The position numbers and the translations under genes are program-made. From Hallerella succinigenes (GTDB lineage: Bacteria; Fibrobacterota; Fibrobacteria; Fibrobacterales; Fibrobacteraceae), in contig NZ_PGEX01000001.1 in NCBI RefSeq assembly GCF_002797675.1, positions 2,356,001-2,420,000 on the forward strand: a DNA stretch of 64,000 bases, in the 5' to 3' direction. The notes beneath the pieces are model-generated. The model had not been told where the DNA came from and made no database searches. It saw only the letters and a program-made list of their open reading frames with translations. The number at the start of each line of letters is the position of its first letter. The stretch's first letter is position 1. Of the stretch, positions 26,530 through 36,000 are shown piece by piece.

Positions 26530-26558
26530 CGTCTTCTTATGCAGAAGACGTTTTTTTT
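26530..26558 (+). terminator. Intrinsic terminator
   Basis: Perfect 8-bp stem CGTCTTCT/AGAAGACG, loop TATGC, followed by eight T. It ends the methyltransferase-glycosyltransferase operon before the helicase fusion gene. Confidence 0.88.
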
Positions 26559-26601
26559 GTTCACTAACGAGACGGATAAACCGTGAAAAGGGAGAATTCG
26601 C

Positions 26602-28779
26602 ATGGCGACAAAAGAAGAAATGGAAACGGAAATTTTGAAGGGCTTGAACAGCGATCAAAAAAGGGCCGTTCTTTATGATCATCAAAAGGATGGACCTCTT
26701 TTGATTTTGGCGGCGGCAGGATCGGGCAAGACATCCGTTTTGACGAGGCGTATCCAGTGGCGCGTTCTGCAGGGCGTAAAACCGGAATCGATTCTCGCTC
26801 TGACATTTACCGCTAAGGCGGCTGCCGAAATGCGCGAACGTGTACAAAAGCTTTTTCCCGATGCGGATATTCGACTGAGCACTTTCCATTCGCTCGCGTA
26901 TTCCATTTTACGAGAAAAGTTCAACGGGAAATTCGGCTGGGAACTCGCCGGATTTTTGAAGGCTCCAAAGCCTGGGGAAGGGGAAAGTGAACGGTTCGCC
27001 TGCGCCTTGGTCGATCATCGGATTTCGCCGGATGCGATTTCACGCGATGATCTTTTTAAGCCGAACCTTCCCGGTAATCTTTTGAAAAAACTCGAGGTCA
27101 TTCGCCAAGGCGTTTTAAAAACAGGGAACATCGTCTTTGAAGATCTAATTTACCTCGCCACGGAACTACTTGAAAAAAAATCCGCCGTGCAAAAGGAAAT
27201 CCGCAACCGCTTTAGGGAAGTTCTTGTTGATGAATATCAGGATATCAATCCTTCGCAGTATTTGCTTGTTCGAGCAATCCTCGGACAGAACGAAAACCTT
27301 TTTGCCGTGGGCGATGACGACCAGGCTATCTACGGGTTTCGCGGCGCAGATATTGGGAACGTTTTTCGCTTCTGCAAGGACTTTCCCCATTCCAAACTGT
27401 TGCGCCTTGAATGGAATTACCGCTCCGTTCCCAAGGTGCTGTATTTGGCGAACAATATCTTTGAAGATAAACCGTTGCTTCTTCGCAAAACGCTGCGAGC
27501 GGGGAACAGCTCAAAGAAACCGATCTTTTTGGAAAATCGCGCTCCGGAATTTTGGGTCAGTGAAGATCCGCAAACGGAGCTTTTGCGCATCGTTTCTAAA
27601 ATCAAGGAACTCCGTGAAGCGTATGATCTTGAATTTAAGAACTTTGCCATTCTGGTGCGTTATAATCGACAGCGCCTGTATTACGAAGAGGCGCTTCAAA
27701 ATTTTCGCATTCCCGTTTACCGTGAAGAGGATTCGGAATCTCCCGAAGTTCCCGGTGTGCATGTAGAAACGGTCCACGGTTCCAAAGGTTTACAGTATAC
27801 GGTCGTCTTTTATGCGGGTCTATCTGAACGCTTGACTCCGGGCGAATGCGAAGGTTCGCGAAAACAGAAAAAAATGCAATTAGAAGAAGAAAAACGTCTC
27901 TTTTACGTCGGCGTCACCCGTGCAGAGGCGGTGCTGATTTTGCTATATTGTAAAAAACGTTTTTGGAAGGGCCGTCTTTCTGAATTTAAACCTTCCCGGT
28001 TTTTACGCTATTTAGAAAGACCGCTCTCGGAGAAATCACATATGCCACTGATCCTTTTTAAGATCCGCGTCATCATTTTGGTTTTGGGATATATGATGGT
28101 CGTGATGCCGCCGTTCCTGTTCCGCTGTGTATTCATGCGGAAGTCGGTGCCGGCATGGGTAGAATACCGCGTACAGACGTTTACGAAGTACTGCTTTAAG
28201 GTGCTCCGTGTTCACATCGACATTGAAAATCAGTCGGCGCTTTCCCGTGTCGATTGGAACCGTCCGGTTTTTGTGGTGGGCAATCACCAGTCCTATTTCG
28301 ATATTCCGATCGTCTTTTTGACGCTCGGACGTTCGATTGGCTTTTTTGCAAAGAAGGAACTGACCTATATCCCGTTCCTGAATTTTTGGATGAAGGCTTT
28401 GCACTGCGTGATCGTGGACCGTAAGGATTCCCGTGCATGCGTTGCCATCAAGGACCGCCTCGAATCTTCGAAGGAAACGGTGCGAGCCTTTATCTTCCCG
28501 GAAGGAACGCGTAGCAAGGATGGAACCGTTAAACCGTTCAAGAGCGGGGCTTTCCGCCTCGCAACGGATTTGAACGCCATCATTCTCCCAATCTACATCG
28601 AAGGTTCCCGCACGACATGGGAAACCCGCAAAAGTTCGGACACGGTCGTCGTCCGCTCCACGGTCATGGAACCGATCGACATCAAAGAACTTTCTGCGGA
28701 AAAGCCGATCAATCCGAAAACGGAACTGGTTCCGATGGTTTACGAAAAGTACAAGCAGATCTCTGAACGTACTTTGTAA
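26602..28779 (+). CDS. In-frame fusion: UvrD/Rep-like helicase plus PlsC-like acyltransferase
   Basis: A 725-aa open frame joining two unrelated enzymes. Residues 1-480 are a compact superfamily 1 helicase: Q motif LNSDQKRAVL, Walker A AAAGSGKT (37-44), LTFTAKAAAEMRER, Walker B VDEYQD, VGDDDQAIYGFRGA, LEWNYRS, VETVHGSKGLQYTVVF and LFYVGVTRAE. From residue 481 the protein is a 1-acylglycerol-3-phosphate acyltransferase: a membrane segment (VIILVLGYMMVVMPPFLF), NHQSYFD and FPEGTRSKDG. The second part has its own ATG at 28042 with GGAG nine bases upstream. No stop codon separates the parts. Either a true fusion protein is made, or the acyltransferase is also made separately by internal initiation. 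The helicase part is shorter than UvrD (about 700 aa). Confidence 0.85.
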   Translation: MATKEEMETEILKGLNSDQKRAVLYDHQKDGPLLILAAAGSGKTSVLTRRIQWRVLQGVKPESILALTFTAKAAAEMRERVQKLFPDADIRLSTFHSLAYSILREKFNGKFGWELAGFLKAPKPGEGESERFACALVDHRISPDAISRDDLFKPNLPGNLLKKLEVIRQGVLKTGNIVFEDLIYLATELLEKKSAVQKEIRNRFREVLVDEYQDINPSQYLLVRAILGQNENLFAVGDDDQAIYGFRGADIGNVFRFCKDFPHSKLLRLEWNYRSVPKVLYLANNIFEDKPLLLRKTLRAGNSSKKPIFLENRAPEFWVSEDPQTELLRIVSKIKELREAYDLEFKNFAILVRYNRQRLYYEEALQNFRIPVYREEDSESPEVPGVHVETVHGSKGLQYTVVFYAGLSERLTPGECEGSRKQKKMQLEEEKRLFYVGVTRAEAVLILLYCKKRFWKGRLSEFKPSRFLRYLERPLSEKSHMPLILFKIRVIILVLGYMMVVMPPFLFRCVFMRKSVPAWVEYRVQTFTKYCFKVLRVHIDIENQSALSRVDWNRPVFVVGNHQSYFDIPIVFLTLGRSIGFFAKKELTYIPFLNFWMKALHCVIVDRKDSRACVAIKDRLESSKETVRAFIFPEGTRSKDGTVKPFKSGAFRLATDLNAIILPIYIEGSRTTWETRKSSDTVVVRSTVMEPIDIKELSAEKPINPKTELVPMVYEKYKQISERTL

Positions 28780-29103
28780 AGCCCCAAAGAAGCGGATGTA
28801 TTCCTCGCAATAACATTCCAACCTCCTACTCCTGAATCTCTCAGCAATAGGCTCTAAAATCTGGCAAGGGATTCTTCCGAAAATATCGGTGGATAAATTG
28901 TGACCTTAATTGGGGATATTTTAGGGTTGTATTGCAGACTTAAAAGATGATATTTTGAACAAAAACTGAAATGTTTGAAATTGGCTAAATTTCGGCGATT
29001 TTTAAGATTTTTTGAAAAAAAGTCCCCAAGTTGCAAGTTTTTGTTAAATTACGAAACCGTAAAAAATGGGTATGTAAAACCTTTACCGTTTTCTTTTGGT
29101 TGA
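28780..29103. other. AT-rich region upstream of dnaA
   Basis: These 324 bases have no supported gene. The sequence is AT-rich with several A and T tracts. One DnaA-box-like nonamer, GGTGGATAA at 28888-28896 (one mismatch to TGTGGATAA), is present. I did not find a cluster of boxes, so this is not a clear replication origin. It most likely holds the dnaA promoter. Confidence 0.4.
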
Positions 29104-30582
29104 ATGTTGATAGATAATGTAATTCGGTTGGCAGATGCCTCACAGGGCCTGTGGGATTCTGTCCTTTCTTCTTTGCGGAGCTCGCTTTCGGCGAACTCTT
29201 ACGATATGTGGTTCGGCAAGAAGAACTTGACCTTGGATTGCATTGAAAACGGTTGTGCAAAGCTCATCGCTGCAAACGAACTTGTCGCCTCTTGGATCAA
29301 CGGTCAGTTTAGAAGCGCCCTTTTAGAAGCGTTTAAGCAGGCAGACCCGGAAATCAACGATTATTTGATTTCTGTTTCTGCAAGTAGCAAGGCGTCCCAG
29401 GTGATGATCATGTCCACGGACGCCGCAAGCGAAGCCGCTGTGGAAAAGCCTGTTGTCCGTAAACCGCTGATCAGCCGTGAAGAAAAGACTCTCCTTGCGG
29501 AAAACGCTAAGACTCTCGCTTTGTTCTATTCGAACTATTCCTTCGACACCTTTGTGGAAGGCGACTCGAACCGCATTGCTCTTGCCATGTGCCGCACGAT
29601 CGCCGAAAATCCGATGGAATGTTCTATGAATCCGTTCTTCCTTTTCGGAGGCCCGGGCGTCGGCAAAACGCATTTGTTGCAGTCGATTGGCCGCTATGCG
29701 ATCATGTACAGCACGGCTTCACGCGTTGTCTTCCGCACGGCAGAACAGTTCTTGAAAGATTTCATGCTCACTCAGGACATGAGCGTTTCCCGTGCAGAAC
29801 GTGCGGACGCGCTTGCGAAATTGCGCAGTACTTACGAAGATCCGCAACTTTTGCTGATCGACGATATTCAGGTAATCGCTGGCATTGGACATGGAGCGAC
29901 AGAAAAGGCTCTGTTCCAGGTCCTGCAGAAACGTGTGGCCGCAAAGCGCCAGACCGTATTCTGCGCAGACCGCCGCCCGACCGAAATTCCGAACCTTTAC
30001 GATGGATTTACGCATTTTGACGGCAACAGCATTGCCGTGGATGTTCCGGATTTTTTAACCCGTTTGAACATTCTTCGCAAAAAGGCGAATGCTTTGCAGA
30101 TTCCGGTAGAAGAACGCGACCGTATTTTCCGCTGGGTGGCTCAGCATCAGCGTGGCAATGTGCGTGAAATCGAAGGGGTCGTGACCAAGCTTTTTGCTTA
30201 CCACGATCTTCTCGGAGTCAATTTGACTCTCGATACCTTCAAGGAACTTTGTGAATCTTGCAATGTGATTGATCCGGCAAATGTGGCCGACAAGCCGATT
30301 CCGACGATCTCTTCGATCAAGGAAATGGTGGCGAATGCCTACCACGTTTCCGTGGAATCTTTGCGAGCCAATACCCGAGTAAAATCGGTTTCGGTTCCGC
30401 GTAAGGTGGCGATGTACTTCTGCCGTGAGCTGACCAAGGAATCCTTGTTAAGCATTGGTTTCCAGTTCGGACGTGATTATACGACGGTAATCGCCAGCAT
30501 CAAGGCCGTCGAACGTGATATGCGTCACGATCCGGAGTTTGCTTCGAATATTGAAAATTTGAGAGCATCCTTCGCCATTTAA
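29104..30582 (+). CDS. dnaA: Chromosomal replication initiator protein DnaA
   Basis: A 492-aa initiator. Domain I starts LWDSVLSSLRSSLSANSYDMWF. A variable domain II follows. The AAA+ domain III has Walker A GGPGVGKTHLLQSI, Walker B LLLIDDIQVIAG and the sensor region RRPTEIPNL. Domain IV, which binds DnaA boxes, carries VPRKVAMYFCRELTKESLLS and FGRDYTTVIASIKAVE. Walker B has DD followed by IQ, as in other DnaA proteins. The ATG at 29104 has only a weak ribosome-binding site. It is not next to dnaN or gyrB here, so its location does not by itself mark the origin. Confidence 0.95.
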   Translation: MLIDNVIRLADASQGLWDSVLSSLRSSLSANSYDMWFGKKNLTLDCIENGCAKLIAANELVASWINGQFRSALLEAFKQADPEINDYLISVSASSKASQVMIMSTDAASEAAVEKPVVRKPLISREEKTLLAENAKTLALFYSNYSFDTFVEGDSNRIALAMCRTIAENPMECSMNPFFLFGGPGVGKTHLLQSIGRYAIMYSTASRVVFRTAEQFLKDFMLTQDMSVSRAERADALAKLRSTYEDPQLLLIDDIQVIAGIGHGATEKALFQVLQKRVAAKRQTVFCADRRPTEIPNLYDGFTHFDGNSIAVDVPDFLTRLNILRKKANALQIPVEERDRIFRWVAQHQRGNVREIEGVVTKLFAYHDLLGVNLTLDTFKELCESCNVIDPANVADKPIPTISSIKEMVANAYHVSVESLRANTRVKSVSVPRKVAMYFCRELTKESLLSIGFQFGRDYTTVIASIKAVERDMRHDPEFASNIENLRASFAI

Positions 30583-30680
30583 TGTGGCAAAAAAAATTGC
30601 ATCGCTATTTTGCCCCGTTTTGGGCAGCCCTTTGTATTGTTTTGTTTACGCGATTGCCGTAAATTGTATAGATTTATAAT

Positions 30681-31217
30681 GTGGAAAAGAGTATTCTGAC
30701 AAAGAAGGGTTTTACCCTCATTGAAGTGTTGGTCGTCGTTGCCATCATTGGCATCTTATCTGCGGCCGGTTATTCGAATTTGCGCCAGGCGATTGCCAAC
30801 AATCGCGTGAAAGACGCTGCTTTTAATGTGGCCGCTTTTGCAGAAACGGTAGCGAACAAGGCAAAACAGATCAGTGATACGGTCTGTGTCAAGGCGGATA
30901 ACAATGTGCTTGTGGCTTATAAATCTGCCTGTACGGAAACGGGTACGGCGACGGTGCTCGATCGGCTGGAAATGCCGACCGGTGTGAATCTGGTAGCGAT
31001 GACGGAATCTTCGTTTGATGGAAGCAACTGGCTGACAAATGGCACGGGTGCGCAATTTGTGCCTCGTTTTGGAATTTCTGCCGCTCCGTATGAAGGTTAT
31101 TTCTTGGTGCGGTATTTGGAAACGGATTTGTTCGGTGCAGCCGTTAAGGTGGAAACCCGGAACAGCTTCGTTTCAAAAATCAGTTACGATGGAAGAGAAT
31201 CTTGGGCGGATCTGTAA
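30681..31217 (+). CDS. Type IV pilin-like / prepilin-type protein
   Basis: A 178-aa protein with a class III prepilin leader: MEKSILTKKG followed by FTLIEVLVVVAIIGILSAAG. The peptidase would cut after Gly10 and methylate Phe11; Glu5 of the mature protein is present. The rest is a beta-rich globular head. It is the first of four co-oriented genes encoding pilin-like proteins. The start is a GTG at 30681. A possible promoter (TTGTTT at 30642, 17 bp, TGTATA at 30665) would leave almost no leader before it, and no ribosome-binding site is seen. Major or minor pilin status cannot be decided. Confidence 0.85.
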   Translation: MEKSILTKKGFTLIEVLVVVAIIGILSAAGYSNLRQAIANNRVKDAAFNVAAFAETVANKAKQISDTVCVKADNNVLVAYKSACTETGTATVLDRLEMPTGVNLVAMTESSFDGSNWLTNGTGAQFVPRFGISAAPYEGYFLVRYLETDLFGAAVKVETRNSFVSKISYDGRESWADL

Positions 31218-31229
31218 GGAGCTGGTGGA

Positions 31230-31703
31230 ATGGTGTGGTCTCGTGAAAAAATAGCCAAGGTGGCCAAGAAGGGCTTCGGGATTATTGAAGTCCTGATTGC
31301 GATTGCTGTGCTTGGCTTTTTGTATGTGGCGCTGAACCATTTGCAGACGGGAAACCGGGATACGCTTCTCCGTATTCGCGGCCGTGATGGCGCGATAGAG
31401 GTCGCGCAACAGGTGGTGGATTCTTTGAGCAGTCTCGGCATTTCAAGTTTGACTTCGGGTTCGACGATTACGATTGATACGATCACCCGCACTTGGAAGG
31501 GGAAACCCGGCAGTAACCAGTATGAGATGCAGGTGAAATATTCGACAAAGGTTGAGGTCGGTCCGGACTCTTTTTTTACCCGCAGGGATACGACCGCTTA
31601 CGATACGACTTCGCATGTATATGCCAAGCGTTTAGAAGTGACCGTCTCTTGGAAGTATAAGAATACCGTCCCATTCATCAGCATTTCGAGGATTATTCAA
31701 TGA
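31230..31703 (+). CDS. Prepilin-type minor pilin (PilV-like)
   Basis: A 157-aa protein with leader KKG followed by FGIIEVLIAIAVLGFLYVAL, including the conserved Glu5. It resembles PilV/GspI-type minor pilins, which prime pilus or pseudopilus assembly. It follows the previous pilin by 12 bases with a good ribosome-binding site (AAGGAG) and overlaps the next gene by four bases. Confidence 0.85.
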   Translation: MVWSREKIAKVAKKGFGIIEVLIAIAVLGFLYVALNHLQTGNRDTLLRIRGRDGAIEVAQQVVDSLSSLGISSLTSGSTITIDTITRTWKGKPGSNQYEMQVKYSTKVEVGPDSFFTRRDTTAYDTTSHVYAKRLEVTVSWKYKNTVPFISISRIIQ

Positions 31704-33010
31704 AGAAGAGTGGCTTTACATTGATGGAACTCGTGGTGTATATGGCGATGATTGGCATCGTCGTATTGGTGGCTGGTCAGGCTTTTTCGGACAGCACCAA
31801 GTTCCGCGTGAGAACGCAGAATATGCTGCGCGCTTCGGAAGAAGCGGAAAACGTGGCAAATCTCTTTAAGGATGACGTGGCGCAGATGGGGGCGAAGGCT
31901 TCTCTGGAATACAAGGCTTCTTCGGAAACGGACTCTTTCTACATGGCAAATCTGTCGAGCATTTATATGAATCCGACAGCTGTGAGTCCGGATTCTTCGT
32001 CTTTCAGGATTGGTTCGGCTTCGACGAATGAGAATACGGATACATTGACGCTTCGCCGTATGCGTTTTGATAACAATGGCCATTATGTTTCGATTGAGGA
32101 AATCGAGTGGTTTGTGGTAGACAGTACGCTTTACAGAACCTGTAAGGTGATTGAACAACGGGCGGGTGTAAGTTTTGAAGATAAAGACCCATGTTCGAAT
32201 ACATCGAACCCGACTCCGGTGCAGATTGCGTCAAACGTGGCTCAGTTCTATGTGGAACCGGCAAAGCCTGGAGTTTCTGGCTTGGAAACGACTCAGCTTT
32301 TGCCCTCTACGGATACTTCGGTGCACAATTTCCGTTTGATTTCCCGCGGTGGCACGGAATACTGGAAAACGGTGACGGTTTCGGATCCGTCAGCCTCGGT
32401 TTCTATTTCGGGCTTTACCGCGAACTATGACTTTGATGAAAATCTGGTCGTGGAAGATGGAAAGTTGGCAAGCCAGGTCTTTGTTGGAGCTCCGAATTCG
32501 ACGACGGGTGACTGGCAGAGCCTTTGCCAGCAGGTGACGCTGGAGCCCAATGTGGACTATGAAATTTCGTTCGATATGCCGTATTCCGAAGATGCAACCC
32601 GAATGTTTGTGCCAGGACGTGATCACATGGCGGTGGGTTTCCGCAATGTTTCGACGGGGGATCGCCCGGTTGTGCTGAAGGATTTCCTCTTTTACCCGCC
32701 GGTTTCCTCTTTGTCTGCAGGGGCTCGCCACATGCGTTTTACGGTTCCTACCACGATTGAAAATGTGTGCATGGCGTTTACCTTTGCGAGCTATTCTCCG
32801 ACGGCAGCAACCGGCTACGTTTATATCCGTAATTTGAGATTGGACAAGGTGGCGGCTTCCAACTATACGTTTGAAAATTATTTCCCCAGCACGAATAGAG
32901 ACAAGCAGAATGTGAAGGCGTTCCGTTTGCATTTGACGATTAACCGCAGAGGTGAAACGGGACATACGATGCTTGTTATCCCGACACCGAGCAATGGACC
33001 ACGGAGCTAA
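31700..33010 (+). CDS. Prepilin-type minor pilin (PilW-like)
   Basis: A 436-aa protein with leader MKKSG followed by FTLMELVVYMAMIGIVVLVA, keeping Glu5. The large extracellular part is beta-rich with no enzyme motif. The length and the position after a PilV-like gene fit a PilW/GspJ-type subunit. A region around residues 240-400 (GDWQSLCQQVTLEPNVDYEI and following) resembles a carbohydrate-binding-like jelly roll; this is a guess. The stop codon overlaps an ATG at 33010 of the next frame, but the next gene more likely begins at 33025. Confidence 0.82.
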   Translation: MKKSGFTLMELVVYMAMIGIVVLVAGQAFSDSTKFRVRTQNMLRASEEAENVANLFKDDVAQMGAKASLEYKASSETDSFYMANLSSIYMNPTAVSPDSSSFRIGSASTNENTDTLTLRRMRFDNNGHYVSIEEIEWFVVDSTLYRTCKVIEQRAGVSFEDKDPCSNTSNPTPVQIASNVAQFYVEPAKPGVSGLETTQLLPSTDTSVHNFRLISRGGTEYWKTVTVSDPSASVSISGFTANYDFDENLVVEDGKLASQVFVGAPNSTTGDWQSLCQQVTLEPNVDYEISFDMPYSEDATRMFVPGRDHMAVGFRNVSTGDRPVVLKDFLFYPPVSSLSAGARHMRFTVPTTIENVCMAFTFASYSPTAATGYVYIRNLRLDKVAASNYTFENYFPSTNRDKQNVKAFRLHLTINRRGETGHTMLVIPTPSNGPRS

Positions 33011-33024
33011 TGCGGAGGTTGATT

Positions 33025-36000
33025 ATGCAGAATAGCAAGAAAGGCGTTTCGTTAGTTGTCGTTTTGCTTTTTATGCTCGTTGCGACCATCGCTGCGACGG
33101 CGACTTATCGTTGGTTAACGGCTCAAAGTAAAGCCTCTGCTTCGCGAATGGTTCAGAGTGAAGCCTACCAGTCTGCTGTGGCTGGGATTGAAGCGGCTCG
33201 TTCTTGGATGACCTACCACGGCAATGACCTGGGCGGCATTATTAAGCAGTATTTTGATGATGCTAAAAAGCCGATCCTTTTGGATTCTGTGCTTCAAAAT
33301 ATTAATCGTCGCGGGCAAAGATATGACGTTTGGCTTGTGGGCGTCGATGTGACGTCGACCGAGTACAAATTGAAAATCGTTTCGCAAGGAGTGGCGCGCA
33401 ACGGTTCAAAGCATAGCGAAGTGGCTGTGCTGAATGTGAGCGGCTTGTACCGAGTGCGAGTGCCGAGCGATAATTCGGGCCTTTTGAATTTTGAAGAATC
33501 GTTCTTTGGCAGTGTGAGCGGAACTCAGGCGTATGATGTGAACTCGGGCATTATTAATGGTGACGTGACGATTGGCGGTGGTTACGCAACTTCTGCGGAT
33601 CACTTGATTGTGACGGGAAACTTGACCGTGAATTCGAATACGAATTTGGGTGATGTTTACGTTCAGGGTGATCTTTCTAGCTGTACCAATTTCCAGGTTT
33701 CTGGAAATGCGTTTGTGAAGAATGTGTTGTATGTTGGCGGTGGTCAGAATGGCGTTCGGATTGGCGGGGATTTGTATAATATTGCTTCGATTAATTTGAA
33801 CCCTTCTGGAACTTGCGGTCCTGGTGCATTGACTGTGGGTGGCAACGTGACCACGGAAGGCAACTTGGTGATGCCGCATTACTCTAGTGCTGATACAAAT
33901 ACCATTGCTGGAAATTTGGTGGTTTTGGGACAGATGGATTTCCCGGAACATTCCGAATGTAATCCGTCGCTGGGTTGTAATGTCGCTTATTTGCAGTGGG
34001 TCTTTAACGCCTACGGAAATATTTATGTAAAAAATGGCATGGATGACGGTTCTCACTTCTTGTATCAGACCGCATCGAATTTAGTGTTAGGCAACGCATC
34101 TTCTGATGAAGTTTATTTGGGATCCTCGCCCATGTACCAGGTCTCGGATGCAAACTTGAATCTGTTATATACGCATTGGCTGGATCACCATCTGACGGGG
34201 TCAAATGGAACTTTGACATACACGACGACGGATGAGTGGAATAATGTCCATTCGTCGGACATTACTTATAAGTATTCTAGAAATACATATTGCAATAGCT
34301 CTAATTGTGCACCTTCGTATAATGGGTCCTCTGCCGAGTGGTCGTTCTATCAAGATCGTACGGATTTTTATGGTTCGGAATTAGATTATTATCGAGACGA
34401 TATTTTCTTCCAGGTCAACGGAAATTTGACGACGACGGTTCCGGATACGAATGGCTGGGGAGCGGACCGCATGACGAAATATGCAGAAGCGATCACAGAA
34501 GAATCGGATGGCAATTGCTCGGGTGCGCATATCAAGGATCCGATTCAGTTCAATGCGAATTTACTTCAAGAGTCTACTCTGATTAATTCTAGCAATCCTG
34601 GCGTTTGCACGAATGCAAATGTGCTCTTGACGGCTAGTGGCAATGCTTCGGAATTTTGGGGATCTGAAAATAACGGCTCTCGTTGGGGTGAATTGAATAA
34701 ATGTTACGATCTTGCGAACGCGGCGAATACGCTGTATGAAAATTCTTGGCTGTTGATTGAATTTGGTACGACGACATTTGCAAACATCAATGGTGAAACC
34801 ATTTCCCATAATATGATTGTCATTTTTGATGAATACACGAATGTGATTTTGCCTCCGACGACCTCCTCGGCTTATGTCATCATGTATTTTAGGAATGGTG
34901 GCTCCATTCAGATCAATGATCTGGGTAGCTATCATAACTACTTTATTTACAGCGATGGCGATCTTGCATACAATGACGGTTCTTCGGATGGTATTTCGGG
35001 CTCGATTTTCCTTTCGGATTGCCATTCCATTAAGTCTAATAATAAGGTGACTGCAGAATACAATTCGAGCCTGACCAAAGCTCTTGTGGAAGCGGGGGTG
35101 ATTTGCGATAATGACGGAACGGGCGTTTGCAGTACGGACTCGGAAGAATCCGAGGAAGAAGAGGATGAATCCGTATCCAACGGCTCCTATGACAGCTACT
35201 ATGTTTCGATTGCTCCGCAGCTCGGGATCAGTTTGCTTTCTCAGTATCGCAATAATGAAACTGATGTGGAAGAACTGGAAGAGGGCGACTATACCGAGAT
35301 AGATCCTTCCATTCTTATTTTGCCTCGTATCGTTTATTTGACGCAAGACCCGGTTGGTAAATTGCCGGACTATTATAACGTCATCAATTTGAACGGTGCG
35401 TCGGAAACGAAGACGGCGAGCCGCGTGACCTGTTCCCCGACTCTTCCGACGACAGGGGCTCTTTACGATGGAACTAATGCGTTGGATGAAGGCATTTACA
35501 ACTGTACTTACGCAAGTAATGTGAATGGAAATGCGACCTTCTATGTTGTTGTTTCGGGAACGAGTTCTTCGAATCCGAAGGTGCATTTGGAAAGTGGCTA
35601 TGCGGAAGTTACCGCTGGTGGTTCTGCCGATGTGAACTTGGTTATTCCGGCTTCCACACGATCGGAGGAAATCAGTGTCGATGTCCAGGTTCCGGATATG
35701 CCTACAGGTTGGTCTGTCACTCCGTCGTCTTATGTGACATTGAAGAGCGGAAGTGTTTACACGGCTACGGTAACTCCGTCTTCGACGGAATCGGTTGTGA
35801 CTCTCTTCACGGTGACGCTAGAGTCCAGTACGACTCAGGGAACGGCAACATTCCAGTTGCTGACGCCTTGCGACGGTTGCACCATTACGTCTCCGGATAT
35901 GGAAACCGTTTACATTTCCGGCGTGGCGACGGTAATCCGGTCTGGCCTTGAAGAATATTGTTCTAATCACGAAGAAAATTGCCCGGCAAATAGCGAATAT

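Noticed and set aside
28780-29103. Possible replication origin next to dnaA
   Set aside because: Only one DnaA-box-like site is present, and dnaN or other origin neighbours are missing.
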